The notes: generated by a model not told the origin, from the sequence alone. Counted from the stretch's first letter, positions 1-9,534 are shown. The stretch is 64,000 nucleotides of DNA from Rhodospirillaceae bacterium MC! (GCA_002632265.1 NQOV01000001.1:65579-129578); one strand, 5' to 3'. Numbers and translations are program-made.

Positions 1-1
1 T

Positions 2-1228
2 TTTGCCGAAATGGTATGCTCGAATTCTTTTAGAAATGATGATTCATCTTCTTCGGCGGTTGGCTTGTTGCATGATGAAATGAGAAAGCTTAATTCTCTT
101 ATTCTTAAAATTGCCGATAAGCATAAAGTCCCCGCAGGATCAGCTTTGGCAGTAGATAGAGATAATTTTTCTTTAGAAATAACTAATCTGTTAAAGAATC
201 ATGAAAATATTCAAGTAGAGTTAGCAGAAATTACCAAAGTACCCAATATTAACAGTGATAAAATTACAGTTATAGCCACCGGCCCATTAACATCAACCCC
301 TTTATCAGAAGATATCAAGAAGATTACAGGCGAAGAAAATTTCTCATTTTTTGACGCTTTAGCACCTATTATTTACAAAGAGAGTATCGATTTTGATAAG
401 GCTTGGTATCAATCTCGCTACGATAAGGGCGACGGTAAAGACTACATCAATTGCCCAATGAATAAACAAGAGTATGCGGAGTTCTTAGAAGCTCTAAAAA
501 CTGCCAACTATATGGAGTTCAAAGACTGGGAAAAAGACATGGTATATTTCGAAGGATGTTTGCCCATTGAAGTTATGGCAAGTCGTGGCGATCAAACCTT
601 ACTGTTTGGACCCTTAAAGCCTAAAGGATTGACAAACATACATAATCCAACAGAAAAAGCTACCGCAGTCGTTCAATTACGCCAAGATAACGCTCAAGGT
701 ACTTTATATAATATGGTCGGCTTTCAAACTAAAATGAAACATGATGACCAAGTTAGAGTTCTGCGTAAAATACCAGGCTTGGAAAATGCTAGATTTGCAC
801 GCTTAGGGGGGATTCATAGAAATTCCTTTATTAATAGTCCGAAAATTTTGCACAAGGATTTAAGTTTAAAAGTATCGCCAAATGTATATTTTGCAGGGCA
901 GATATCAGGTTGTGAGGGCTACGTAGAAAGTGCATCAATGGGTTTGCTATGTAGTTTGTTTATCGCAAGTAAGCTTTTAGATAAACAAGATTTCAAAGCA
1001 CCAAACACACAAACAGCCTTAGGAGCTTTGTTTAGTCATGTAGTCGGCAATACGGAAACAGACAACTTTCAACCCATGAATGTGAATTTCGGTTTGATCG
1101 AAGAATTACCCATGCCCACAAAAGGCAAACGCCCTAAAGGTAAAAACAGAAAAGAAGCCTATAGTGTCAGAGCTAAAGCCGTAATGGATCAATGGATACA
1201 AGACAATCCTTGGCTTAAAGGATCGTGA
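2..1228 (+). CDS. trmFO: TrmFO, folate/FAD-dependent tRNA uridine-54 C5-methyltransferase (5'-truncated by window edge)
   Basis: Methylates U54 of the tRNA T-loop, using methylenetetrahydrofolate as carbon donor and FADH2 as reductant. The reading frame is open from base 2, and the residues before the first ATG (FAE) continue into the family signature AEMVCSNSFRNDD, so the ATG in the ORF track is internal and the FAD-binding N-terminus lies outside the window. Other family blocks seen are GLLHDEMRKLNSLI, LFGPLKPKGL, YNMVGFQTKM and FAGQISGCEGYVESASMGL. The C-terminus looks complete. The stop codon overlaps the left edge of a long palindromic repeat. Identity is secure; only completeness is limited. 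Confidence 0.95.
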   Translation, partial: FAEMVCSNSFRNDDSSSSAVGLLHDEMRKLNSLILKIADKHKVPAGSALAVDRDNFSLEITNLLKNHENIQVELAEITKVPNINSDKITVIATGPLTSTPLSEDIKKITGEENFSFFDALAPIIYKESIDFDKAWYQSRYDKGDGKDYINCPMNKQEYAEFLEALKTANYMEFKDWEKDMVYFEGCLPIEVMASRGDQTLLFGPLKPKGLTNIHNPTEKATAVVQLRQDNAQGTLYNMVGFQTKMKHDDQVRVLRKIPGLENARFARLGGIHRNSFINSPKILHKDLSLKVSPNVYFAGQISGCEGYVESASMGLLCSLFIASKLLDKQDFKAPNTQTALGALFSHVVGNTETDNFQPMNVNFGLIEELPMPTKGKRPKGKNRKEAYSVRAKAVMDQWIQDNPWLKGS

Positions 1229-1333
1229 TAAATTAGCTAATCTGCACCTTAAATTAGGGCTTATGTAGACGTGAGTACACGTCGCCCTAATTTAAGGTAC
1301 ATCTTAGCTAATTTCTCCCAATCCTTGGGTGTG
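1224..1333. repeat. Family B palindromic element, copy 1
   Basis: Long imperfect inverted repeat with arms of about 31 bp (aaattagctaatctgcacc... against ...ggtacatcttagctaattt). The arms enclose a centre, cttatgtagacgtgagtaca, that can itself fold (gacgtg/cacgtc). The trmFO stop codon lies in its left edge. It could act as a 3'-end hairpin, a terminator or a mobile palindrome; function is not shown by sequence. Confidence 0.85.
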
Positions 1334-1336
1334 TAT

Positions 1337-1457
1337 AGTGATAAATTAGCTAATCTGCACCTTAAACTAGGGCTTATGTAGACGTGAGTACACGTTGTGA
1401 GTACACGTCGCCCTAATTAAGATACATCTTAGCTAATTTCTCCCAATCCTTGGGGGT
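1337..1457. repeat. Family B palindromic element, copy 2
   Basis: A nearly identical second copy follows directly after copy 1. It carries a short duplication in the centre (gtgagtacacgt appears twice) and small changes in the right arm. The two copies together fill most of the trmFO-nagB gap and end in the same ctcccaatccttgg tail. Confidence 0.85.
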
Positions 1458-1559
1458 GGAGTGTGATAAAGCGTAGGAAATACAATTACTAGTATTCATT
1501 TAGTTACTTTGGGGCTTTTATTGTTGTATGTTGCAAGAACAAAATAAATAATAATCTGT

Positions 1560-1588
1560 TTGATTATTGTCAATATATATGCTACAAT
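1560..1588 (+). promoter_or_regulatory. Predicted sigma70-type promoter of nagB
   Basis: TTGATT and TACAAT are separated by 17 bp, about 75 bp upstream of the nagB start. This is a pattern match only, in AT-rich DNA. Confidence 0.5.
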
Positions 1589-1662
1589 GACAACATGAGA
1601 TTTAAAAAGGCTATTTTTGAAATACCTTTATATGTGCTAATTAAAAAAATAAGGAAAATATA

Positions 1663-2475
1663 ATGCGTTTAATCCCTTTAACAGATAAAGTTGGTATCTG
1701 GACGGCTCGTTATGTGGCTGAATCTATCAATAAAGCGAAACCAACTGCAGAAAAGCCTTTTGTTTTAGGTTTACTAACAGGTTCTACTCCATTGGAAATG
1801 TATGGCGAATTGATTCGTTTGAATTCTTCTAATAAATTAAGTTTTGAACATGTAATCACATTTAATATGGATGAATATGTGGGTATCCCTGCGGATCATC
1901 CTGAATCATATCGTACATTTATGTATACTAATTTCTTTGATCATGTAAATATCCAAGAAAAAAACATTAATCTTTTAAATGGTTTAGCTAGCGATCTAAA
2001 AGCTGAAGGCGAAAGATATGAAAATAAAATTTTATCTGTAGGCGGTATTGATCTATTCATCGGTGGTGTTGGTATTGATGGGCATATCGCCTTTAATGAG
2101 CCAGGATCTTCGCTATCGTCTAAAACTCGTGATAAGGAACTAACTTGGGATACACGTGTGGCGAATTCTCGTTTCTTTAATAACGATCCTTTAGAAGTGC
2201 CTGAAGTGGCCTTGACCGTAGGTGTTGGGACTTTGTTGGCGTCTAAACAAGTTCTGATCATGACTAAAGGTAGAGAAAAAGCCATGGCTTTACATAAGGG
2301 CGTTGAGGGTTCTGTAAGCCATTTATGGACGATTTCCGCTTTACAATTACATGAAAATGCCATAATCGTCTGCGATAAAGGATCTCAAGAAGAATTAAAA
2401 GTTAAAACTCTCAATTACTTCAAAGAAATCGAAGAAAAAAATATTCACTACTATTTAGACGCTTGGAAAGATTAG
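1663..2475 (+). CDS. nagB: Glucosamine-6-phosphate deaminase
   Basis: Converts glucosamine 6-phosphate to fructose 6-phosphate and ammonia in the cytosol, feeding amino sugars into glycolysis. The 270 residues match the length of E. coli-type NagB. The phosphate loop [14 protein letters not shown] (about residues 37-50), [17 protein letters not shown] with the family catalytic aspartate, and [17 protein letters not shown] with the catalytic His/Glu are all present. The start has an AGGA Shine-Dalgarno. It stands alone: no nagA or PTS gene is adjacent. A hairpin with a T-rich tail follows. Confidence 0.96.
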   Translation: MRLIPLTDKVGIWTARYVAESINKAKPTAEKPFVLGLLTGSTPLEMYGELIRLNSSNKLSFEHVITFNMDEYVGIPADHPESYRTFMYTNFFDHVNIQEKNINLLNGLASDLKAEGERYENKILSVGGIDLFIGGVGIDGHIAFNEPGSSLSSKTRDKELTWDTRVANSRFFNNDPLEVPEVALTVGVGTLLASKQVLIMTKGREKAMALHKGVEGSVSHLWTISALQLHENAIIVCDKGSQEELKVKTLNYFKEIEEKNIHYYLDAWKD

Positions 2476-2509
2476 CTTAAGTTATTTCTATTATCTGTGA
2501 ATATCTGTG

Positions 2510-2551
2510 AAAAGCAAGAGCTATTACTTATGTAGTAGTTTTTGCTTTTCT
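2510..2551 (+). terminator. Rho-independent terminator after nagB
   Basis: Imperfect hairpin (aaaagcaagagctattac / gtagtagtttttgctttt) about 35 bp after the nagB stop, ending in T-rich sequence. Confidence 0.65.
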
Positions 2552-2625
2552 TGGTTTTTGTTTGATATATCAGTGATATACTTATCAACATCCTGTATAT
2601 GATTGCTCAAATCTTTCTACTCATT

Positions 2626-2680
2626 AAGATAAATAAAAGATAAATAAAAGATAAATAAAAGGTAAATAAAAAAAATATAA
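2626..2680. repeat. Short tandem repeat, 11-bp unit agataaataaa, about four units
   Basis: Four successive A-rich units lie just upstream of the predicted rplY promoter. Copy number could vary by slippage; the A-tracts may act like an UP element. Function is inferred only. Confidence 0.6.
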
Positions 2681-2688
2681 AAAATTAC

Positions 2689-2717
2689 TTGATTTTTGTA
2701 TGTTAATAAGGTATAAG
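2689..2717 (+). promoter_or_regulatory. Predicted promoter of rplY
   Basis: TTGATT and TATAAG with a 17-bp spacer, about 90 bp upstream of rplY. The leader contains a small hairpin (aaagcacc...ggaggcttt). I do not recognise a known ribosomal-protein leader in it. Confidence 0.5.
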
Positions 2718-2809
2718 TATCAAATAGCTATTCGCATATGAAAGCACCCTTGGAGGCTTTTGGATAGTTACGTAACAAAATTTTTATTAAAAATAAAAGA
2801 GGAATTATT

Positions 2810-3454
2810 ATGAGCGAATCATATATTTTAAAAGCAGAAACTCGTGGGCGTGTCGGTAAGGGGGCAGCGCGTGCCGTACGTAGAAATGGCGGTATTCCAG
2901 CCGTTCTTTACGGTAATAAGCAAGAACCAAGTTCTATCACATTAGATCCACGTGAGTTATCAATATTTATCAATAAATTTCAAATGGGTATTTACAATCA
3001 CATTGTAACTCTAGAAATTGACGGTAAAGAAGAAAAAGGTATTTTACGTGATCTACAACTAGATCTTATTAAAGATCTACCAATACACGTAGATTTCTTA
3101 CGTGTTGGAGCACATACTAGATTGACTTTACATGTGCCTTTACACTTAGAAGGTATTGAGAAATCTAAAGCTATTAAACGTGGTGGTGTTCTAAACGTTG
3201 TGCGTTCTGATATTGAAGTGCGTTGTACATCGGATGCTATTCCTGAAAATCTAGTGTTGAAAGTTCCTGAAGATGCAGAAATTGGTCATACATTTAGATT
3301 CTCTGAAGTGGAATTGCCAAAAGGTGTAAAACCTACCATTAAAGATCGTGATTTCGTAGTTGCAACGATTGTAGCTCCTAAAATCGTGAAAGATGATGAA
3401 GACGAAGAAGTTACTGACGCTACCGAGGAAACTCCTGAAGAAGAAACTAAATAA
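2810..3454 (+). CDS. rplY: Large-subunit ribosomal protein bL25 (Ctc form)
   Basis: Binds 5S rRNA in the 50S subunit. This is the long two-domain form (214 residues). The N-terminal 5S-binding domain has RGRVGKGAARAVRRNGGIPAVLYG. The C-terminal TL5/Ctc-type beta domain contains LVLKVPEDAEIGHTFR and ends in an acidic tail rich in D and E. A clear GAGG Shine-Dalgarno precedes the ATG. In many bacteria pth follows rplY; here pth is about 55 kb away, so that pairing is broken. Confidence 0.95.
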   Translation: MSESYILKAETRGRVGKGAARAVRRNGGIPAVLYGNKQEPSSITLDPRELSIFINKFQMGIYNHIVTLEIDGKEEKGILRDLQLDLIKDLPIHVDFLRVGAHTRLTLHVPLHLEGIEKSKAIKRGGVLNVVRSDIEVRCTSDAIPENLVLKVPEDAEIGHTFRFSEVELPKGVKPTIKDRDFVVATIVAPKIVKDDEDEEVTDATEETPEEETK

Positions 3455-3507
3455 ATTAATAATTTTCACATGCTTTCTAATAAAAGTATTTTAAATTAAG
3501 TTATCTG

Positions 3508-3549
3508 TAAAAAAAAGAATAGTTAATAGTTTTTAATTATTCTTTTTTT
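3508..3549 (+). terminator. Rho-independent terminator after rplY
   Basis: Hairpin aaaaaaagaatagttaa / ttaattattcttttttt with flanking A and T tracts, symmetric enough to work in both directions. Confidence 0.75.
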
Positions 3550-3641
3550 GTAATTATCTGTATTGTTTGATGTGCTTAAGGTGATTTTTACAAGCTTTTA
3601 CAGTTTTACAGTCATAAATAATATGTAACATAAATATAAAT

Positions 3642-4715
3642 ATGAATATGAACTCACCAACTAACGAACCACTATCCAATCGCCAAATACGACAAAAAGT
3701 ATTTAATGATAGAAAATCCATTCCACGTGATACTACGTATGCCAATCCTGAATATTGGTATGATTGGTTTAGAGTTATCCGTAAATTTATCCGCAAGCGT
3801 ATTTTAAAGCAACATTTACGCAACGATGTTCAAATCGCAAAGCATTATGGTTGCAAATTCATTGCCGATCCAACTACAGGTATGGGGCGTGAATTGTTAG
3901 TCTATGAGGGGTATGAGTATAAACAAATTCGTTACATGATTAGAAAAATCCAATCACATAAAAATCAAAAAGCTAATTTTTTCTTGGATCTAGGGGCAAA
4001 TACTGGAACTTATGGCAATATCATTGCAAGCAAAAATCTGGCAGATTTTACCCATATGTTCGAACCAAATGAAGATGTTACAAGAGTTCTCTTTTCCAAT
4101 CTGATGTTAAATGGACTGCATAAAAATAAAAATATCAAACATCATTTATGTGCCGTAGGCGATCGTACCCATGTGAATACATTTTACGCCCATACCGATT
4201 ATAATGATGAGCGTAATCATTTGAAAACCGCAAGTAATGACTATCAAATAAATCATGATAAAGCTTACGAGACTCCCACATCGAGCCTTGATGAAATGAT
4301 GAGCTTTAAAATCCGCCAAATCATAAGTGCAGGCGGTGCAAAAAAAGGATTCGGCAAAAAACAACGAAAAAAACTTAAATCGATCCCCGTGCCTGTGATC
4401 GCTTTAGATGATATGTTCTCACATCGAAATAAATTTTTTGCCATAAAAATGGATGTGGAAGGTAACGAATTACTTGCCCTGCAAGGAATGAAAAATCTCG
4501 TAAAAAATAACGATATTCTTTTACAAGTGGAAGTATTCCCAAGAAATGCCCAAAAAGTGCTAGCCTATATTAGCAATGAGCTAAATTTAACCATTCATAA
4601 GCGATATGGATCTATGGGCTTTTCTGATTACATGTGTTCGAACTTCCTAAGCGATAGTACTATCGACCCCAATGATATTATTTATCCACCTAAAATCGAA
4701 AATGGAGCGTGCTAA
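3642..4715 (+). CDS. FkbM-family SAM-dependent methyltransferase
   Basis: Predicted O-methyltransferase of the FkbM type, often acting on sugars or lipid-linked substrates; the substrate is unknown here. Motif I is FFLDLGANTGTYGNII (about residues 114-129), followed by the acidic loop HMFEPNEDVTR and the family block FFAIKMDVEGNELLALQGM. No signal peptide or membrane segment is seen, and a basic N-terminal part of about 100 residues precedes the catalytic domain. There is no strong Shine-Dalgarno at the ATG, and a second ATG lies two codons on. It stands between rplY and an MFS transporter. Family call firm, role unknown. Confidence 0.8.
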   Translation: MNMNSPTNEPLSNRQIRQKVFNDRKSIPRDTTYANPEYWYDWFRVIRKFIRKRILKQHLRNDVQIAKHYGCKFIADPTTGMGRELLVYEGYEYKQIRYMIRKIQSHKNQKANFFLDLGANTGTYGNIIASKNLADFTHMFEPNEDVTRVLFSNLMLNGLHKNKNIKHHLCAVGDRTHVNTFYAHTDYNDERNHLKTASNDYQINHDKAYETPTSSLDEMMSFKIRQIISAGGAKKGFGKKQRKKLKSIPVPVIALDDMFSHRNKFFAIKMDVEGNELLALQGMKNLVKNNDILLQVEVFPRNAQKVLAYISNELNLTIHKRYGSMGFSDYMCSNFLSDSTIDPNDIIYPPKIENGAC

Positions 4716-4801
4716 TTCTATCTTGTAAATAATAACTTGATTAAAATCATTATTTGTATTATAGTAGAATAATATAGATAAAGGTTATAACTAAAAAAGA
4801 A

Positions 4802-5995
4802 ATGACTCATATGACTGATAAAAAGAAATTATTAATATTATCATTAACAATATTAATAGAAATCCATGGATTCGCAATCTTTATGCCCATGCTCCCTTAT
4901 GTGGCTAAGCATTTTCATGCCAACGGTTTCCAAGTAACATCATTGATGACCGTATACAGTCTTGCTCAATTCATATGTTCGCCCTTATTGGGGAAAGTAT
5001 CCGATAAATTGGGGCGTAGACCTGTGATTTTATTTTCATTGTTGTTAAATGTCATTTGTTATATCCTATTAGGTCTTGCGAGCAATTTGGCGGAAATCTT
5101 CATATTGCGTACAATTGCAGGGGCAGGAGCAGGCGTGATAGCCACATCATTCGCCTATGGAAGTGATATCTCCAATGAAGAGAATCGCCCCAAAGTAATG
5201 GGCATGCTTGGGGCCTCTTTAGGGCTGGGCTTTGTCTTCGGTCCGATGATTGGTGGGATGTTAGGATCTCATAGCTTGCAACTTCCCATGTTTGTTTCGG
5301 CTAGCTTATCCTTTATAGCCTTTCTTATGGCGTTCTTTTTCCTAAAGGAATCATACACAAAATACGCTCGCTTGCGTTTGATAGCTCTTGACCAACCTAA
5401 GCCATCATTGTCATACGTTATATTTTCCACAGGATTAATTAAGTTTCTTGTTATCATCGTCCTACTTGCTGGATCATTTGCCACATTCGAATCCATATAT
5501 ATAGTATATGCCAGCGATAAACTAGAATATACAAGTAAGGATATCGGTATTATATTTATGTGCTTAGGTATCACATCAGTATTAGTCCAAGGCGGTATTG
5601 TGAGAATGCTAGTTAAACGCATGGAAAAGAAAAAAATCTTGATCTTAGGATCTCTAATAATGATAATCTCATTTTCCCTTATCCCATTTATGAACTCAAT
5701 AACAGGGAATATTACCGCAGTGTGTATTCTGGCTTTAGGGTGGGGAATGGTTAGCCCCTTACTTAATAGTATCGGCTCATTATACTCAACAAAAAATACC
5801 CACGGCGTAACCCTAGGAGTAGTACGCTCTGCTAGTATCATCGCCCGCATTGTCGGTAGTTTACTTGCAGGTATCCTATATGAAAACATATCAATCCAAT
5901 CGCCATTTTATTTTACTATTGGTATGTTAATACTTGGTATCATCCTACTTCTCATACAGAATATCAAGGATCATGAAAAAGATAGTGAAAAATGA
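4802..5995 (+). CDS. MFS transporter, DHA1/TetA-like drug or metabolite exporter
   Basis: Inner-membrane 12-helix major facilitator, 397 residues. The first half carries the MFS motif A block GKVSDKLGRRPVIL between helices 2 and 3 and a motif C-like GLGFVFGPMIGGMLG in helix 5, the antiporter signature of proton-coupled exporters. It resembles TetA-type proteins but the substrate cannot be read from sequence. An in-frame ATG three codons downstream is an alternative start. The stop codon abuts a family B palindrome remnant. Confidence 0.85.
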   Translation: MTHMTDKKKLLILSLTILIEIHGFAIFMPMLPYVAKHFHANGFQVTSLMTVYSLAQFICSPLLGKVSDKLGRRPVILFSLLLNVICYILLGLASNLAEIFILRTIAGAGAGVIATSFAYGSDISNEENRPKVMGMLGASLGLGFVFGPMIGGMLGSHSLQLPMFVSASLSFIAFLMAFFFLKESYTKYARLRLIALDQPKPSLSYVIFSTGLIKFLVIIVLLAGSFATFESIYIVYASDKLEYTSKDIGIIFMCLGITSVLVQGGIVRMLVKRMEKKKILILGSLIMIISFSLIPFMNSITGNITAVCILALGWGMVSPLLNSIGSLYSTKNTHGVTLGVVRSASIIARIVGSLLAGILYENISIQSPFYFTIGMLILGIILLLIQNIKDHEKDSEK

Positions 5996-6060
5996 GCTAA
6001 TACGCACCTTTAATTAGGGCTTATGTGGGTGTGAGTATATGTTTCCCCGTATGTGATCGA
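5993..6060. repeat. Degenerate family B palindromic element, copy 3
   Basis: Left arm and centre resemble the 1224-1457 copies (gctaatacgcacctttaatt, then agggcttatgt...gtgagta), but the right arm has decayed to tttccccg. It begins at the stop codon of the MFS gene, the same placement as copy 1 after trmFO. Confidence 0.65.
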
Positions 6061-6175
6061 ACAGGTTTTGTTCGATTTGGTAAGGTAGGATAGTGGTCGG
6101 TGCAAGATAAAGGGTTACGCATAAAATAACCATGTGTATTTCGAATCTAGTATGAATCTAGTATAGTGTGAGATA

Positions 6176-6472
6176 TTAGGCGTTTTTAAGGTCAAAAAAT
6201 ATTTGATCTTCGAGATTCTTAGCTTGCGAATCTCTTGTATTTTTCCATAAATCATCTACTATTTTATAATGATGTGCTCCACTTGTAGGCGAGGCAAACC
6301 ATATTTCTTGTGAATTTATATTAATGCTAATAATGTATATTTCACCCGAATCAAACTCCACTTTGATTGTGTTATTTTCTTCGAAAACGTCCGCATTTTC
6401 GCCGTATTGAGCGTCTATTTTATCTTGAAGGTCTTCTAATTTTTCTTCAGCTAATTTAAAAAAATCTTTCAT
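6176..6472 (-). CDS. cyaY: CyaY, bacterial frataxin
   Basis: Small acidic iron-binding protein that modulates iron-sulfur cluster assembly on IscS/IscU. The 98 residues fit the family. An acidic first helix (FFKLAEEKLEDLQDKIDA) precedes the beta sheet, which carries the frataxin signature QEIWFASPTSGAHHYKI and the following DDLWKNTRD. It is divergent from rpmE, with about 150 bp of AT-rich DNA between them. Confidence 0.9.
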   Translation of the reverse strand: MKDFFKLAEEKLEDLQDKIDAQYGENADVFEENNTIKVEFDSGEIYIISININSQEIWFASPTSGAHHYKIVDDLWKNTRDSQAKNLEDQIFFDLKNA

Positions 6473-6625
6473 AATATATGTACTTTCATGGTGGTTATTT
6501 TTCTACGAATTCATCTTCCATTATACATAAAAAATTATTTTATTTGCAATTAATTTATTTTTTTGTTATATTCATAGTCAATTAACTTGTATTAAATTTA
6601 TAAACCTAATTCGGAGCTATCTATT

Positions 6626-6844
6626 ATGAAAAAAGATATTCACCCAGAATACCATGAAATTACTGTTGTAATGACTGATGGTACAACTTACAAAACTCGT
6701 TCTACATGGGGCAAAGAAGGCGACACTATGAAGCTTGAAATTGATCCTAAATCTCATCCTGCTTGGACTGGCGTACATCGCCTACTAGATTCAGGCGGTC
6801 GCTTGGCACGTTTCAACGATCGTTTTGGTGGTCTTACTCTGTAA
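6626..6844 (+). CDS. rpmE: Large-subunit ribosomal protein bL31
   Basis: 72-residue bL31 of the alphaproteobacterial type ([20 protein letters not shown], then [26 protein letters not shown]). It has no CxxC zinc motif, so it is the zinc-free form. Monocistronic: a hairpin terminator follows at about 50 bp. Confidence 0.96.
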   Translation: MKKDIHPEYHEITVVMTDGTTYKTRSTWGKEGDTMKLEIDPKSHPAWTGVHRLLDSGGRLARFNDRFGGLTL

Positions 6845-6893
6845 GTTATATGTTAGCCTTTTCCAATATGGCTTCTATATCTAACTTTACGTG

Positions 6894-6930
6894 AAAGGTA
6901 TTCTTATTGATTTTAAGAGTACCTTTTTTA
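6894..6930 (+). terminator. Rho-independent terminator after rpmE
   Basis: Hairpin aaaggtattctta / taagagtaccttt with one G-T type mismatch, followed by a run of T. Confidence 0.8.
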
Positions 6931-7024
6931 TTTACCTTATAGATTAAATATGCTATGATATTACATTCACACCCTTTAATAATCACAGCATAATAAAATA
7001 CACACATGCAATAAAGAGGTTAAG

Positions 7025-8038
7025 ATGTTAAAAAATAATATCGCACTTATTAGTAAAAATACAGATAATATAAAAATACTTAAAGATATTATCACAAACT
7101 TAGAAGCAAATATTTATACATATGATAGCATAGAAGATCTTAAACAAAAGACCCCTCATATGGAAATGGATGCGGTATTCTGTTACTATGAAGAATTGGG
7201 AAATATATCAGATGTTGTAAATCTTAACAACGTCTTTCTTATAGATAGCGACTTTAACGAAGAACACAAAAAGATAGTTTATGAGAATTCCATATATGAA
7301 TATCTTTTTCTCCCTATTAATTCCATGGATGTATTACACAGGCTTGCCATAATTAATCAGCAGAAATTAGAGCGTTTCAATAATAATTCGGCATGTATAT
7401 CCGTTTTAACCCAATTGGTAAATATTAAAGATGGCGATAACAATGGGCATTTAGTTCGCATGAGAAATATCGTAGGGCTATTTCTTGAAGAGCTATTAAA
7501 ACATGATGATTATAAACATCGTTTGTCAGAATCCTTATGTTATGAGATCACACAAGCAAGTTTACTCCATGATATCGGCAAAATGGTCATACCAGATCAC
7601 ATCTTACATAAAACAGGATCGTTAACCTTTGAAGAATTCGACAGTATGCGACAGCACACCGATATAGGACATCAAATATTAAGCACAACCTATAATAAAT
7701 TTGCCTCCAATAATATTATTAAACTCGCCATTGATATCGCACAATCCCACCATGAGCGTTGGAACGGTAACGGATATCCCCAAAACCTAAAAGGAGAAGA
7801 TATCCCCTTAAATGCAAGAATAGTAGCAATTTGCGATGTTTACGATAGTATTATATCCTCCAATAGCTATAAATCTTCTAGTACTCATGAACATGCTTTA
7901 GAATCCATTATCTTAGAAAGCGGAATGCGGTTTGATCCGAATCTTGTGAATGTCTTCAAAAATATAGGAGATAGTATCAAACAAGAAAAACAAAGCCGTT
8001 TTACTAAAATGAGAACCTATCACAAACCAACTATCTAA
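7025..8038 (+). CDS. HD-GYP domain protein, predicted cyclic-di-GMP phosphodiesterase
   Basis: Residues 1-110 look like a CheY-like receiver fold, but the usual phosphoacceptor context is poor (NVFLIDSDFNEE), so it may be a pseudo-receiver. From about residue 120 the HD-GYP domain is intact: HD at 182-183 in LLHDIGKMVIPDHIL, the H at 211, and HHERWNGNGYP at 242-252, followed by RIVAICDVYDS. HD-GYP enzymes hydrolyse cyclic-di-GMP and affect motility, which fits a flagellated cell. It lies 15 bp upstream of rmuC and is probably co-transcribed. Confidence 0.88.
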   Translation: MLKNNIALISKNTDNIKILKDIITNLEANIYTYDSIEDLKQKTPHMEMDAVFCYYEELGNISDVVNLNNVFLIDSDFNEEHKKIVYENSIYEYLFLPINSMDVLHRLAIINQQKLERFNNNSACISVLTQLVNIKDGDNNGHLVRMRNIVGLFLEELLKHDDYKHRLSESLCYEITQASLLHDIGKMVIPDHILHKTGSLTFEEFDSMRQHTDIGHQILSTTYNKFASNNIIKLAIDIAQSHHERWNGNGYPQNLKGEDIPLNARIVAICDVYDSIISSNSYKSSSTHEHALESIILESGMRFDPNLVNVFKNIGDSIKQEKQSRFTKMRTYHKPTI

Positions 8039-8053
8039 ATAAGGAAAAAACAT

Positions 8054-9478
8054 ATGCCATTTATTCTAATTATCGTTATATTACTCGTAGTACTTTTACT
8101 AAATATCATTATGCTCTTTAAAAGAAAATTACAACAAAATACTAATAACACCACCAATGATCATGATCTTGAATCGGGGTTCTTTATCAAAAATGAAGAT
8201 TATGAAAATCTGCAAGAAGAAATCAAATCCTATGATGAACGTGAAAAACAACAAGCAACCCACTTCGCCAAACTAAGAGAAGATCTTGCAGGATTCGAAG
8301 CTACTAATAATCTGCATAAGGAAAATAATCGTAAGTTAGAACAAGAAAATATCAAACTTAAGGAACAGTATCAAAATCTTTTAGTAAAAAATTCTCAAAA
8401 TGAGCAGAAACTAGAAACACTTTCAAGCATTAAGGAATCTTTAGCCAAGGATTTTAAAGAAATTAGCCAAGAGGCCATCGAAGTTAACGGCAAAAAATTA
8501 AAGGAACAACAAAAGGAAGATCTTAAGGTGGTTCTTAGTCCCTTTAAGGATGAAATTAAGGATTTTAAAGAGAATCTAAATACTATCCAAAAGGAAAATC
8601 GTGAAAGTAAAGGAAGTTTGGATCGTCATATTGAAAATTTATCTAAACTGAATATGAAAGTAAGCCAAGAGGCTAATAACTTGGTAGACGCTTTAAAGGG
8701 TAACAATAAAACCCAAGGACTATGGGGCGAAGTAATTCTAACTAAAACCCTAGAAATGGCGGGCTTGGTCGAGGGTAGGGATTTCAAAACCCAAGAAAAA
8801 GTTGCTGGGTCTATTCCTGATGTTATCGTTAAACTTCCTGAAGATCGTGATATTATCGTGGATTCTAAAGTATCTTTAAATGCTTATACAAGATTCATTA
8901 ATGCCGAAAATGAAGAGCAAGAAACTCAAGCACTTAAAGATCATATGAAATCTTTGGAATCTCATATTAAGGATCTTAGCTCTAAGGAATATCATAAGCT
9001 CCAAGGAACTAACTCTCTTGACTATGTGGTAATGTTCATGCCGATAGAATCTGCCTATATTACCGCCATAGGGCAAGATCCTGACATCTTGAAAAAGGCA
9101 TATAATAAAAATATCGTCCTTGCTACGCCGTCAACATTGCTGATGATCTTGCGTACTATTAAGAATCTATGGAATATCGAAAAGCAAAATAAAAATGCGG
9201 AAAAATTATGGTCAACTGCTGATAAACTTTATGATAAACTTGTGGGATTTGCAACAAGTATGGAAAAGGTCAATAAGGATCTTTCAACATTACAGAAATC
9301 CCAAGAAACCGCCTACAAACAACTCTCGCACGGTAACGGAAATGCGATAAAACTTGCCAGAGCATTACAGGATCTTGGAGCGAAAAGTACAAAGTCATTT
9401 AGTGATAATCTTATCGAAGAAAGCGAAAACACTCTTCATATAGATTCGGAAAAAAAGGATGAAGAAAACGAAATATAA
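8054..9478 (+). CDS. rmuC: RmuC family protein
   Basis: RmuC proteins limit DNA inversions/rearrangements and carry a predicted nuclease-like domain. Residues 1-20 form one membrane segment (MPFILIIVILLVVLLLNIIM). A long coiled coil runs from about residues 45 to 215. The conserved domain begins near ALKGNNKTQGLWGEVILTKT and includes GRDFKTQEKV, IVDSKVSLNAYTRF and FMPIESAYITAI. The acidic C-terminus ends EKKDEENEI. Length is normal for the family. Confidence 0.92.
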   Translation: MPFILIIVILLVVLLLNIIMLFKRKLQQNTNNTTNDHDLESGFFIKNEDYENLQEEIKSYDEREKQQATHFAKLREDLAGFEATNNLHKENNRKLEQENIKLKEQYQNLLVKNSQNEQKLETLSSIKESLAKDFKEISQEAIEVNGKKLKEQQKEDLKVVLSPFKDEIKDFKENLNTIQKENRESKGSLDRHIENLSKLNMKVSQEANNLVDALKGNNKTQGLWGEVILTKTLEMAGLVEGRDFKTQEKVAGSIPDVIVKLPEDRDIIVDSKVSLNAYTRFINAENEEQETQALKDHMKSLESHIKDLSSKEYHKLQGTNSLDYVVMFMPIESAYITAIGQDPDILKKAYNKNIVLATPSTLLMILRTIKNLWNIEKQNKNAEKLWSTADKLYDKLVGFATSMEKVNKDLSTLQKSQETAYKQLSHGNGNAIKLARALQDLGAKSTKSFSDNLIEESENTLHIDSEKKDEENEI

Positions 9479-9534
9479 ATATATGTTTTATTTGTATTTA
9501 ACACTAGTTATAAAAGTTATTTATCATACATCAC

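Noticed and set aside
5269-5889. 206-residue minus-strand ORF inside the MFS gene
   Set aside because: Antisense shadow: composition mirrors the hydrophobic codons of the transporter, with no family motif.
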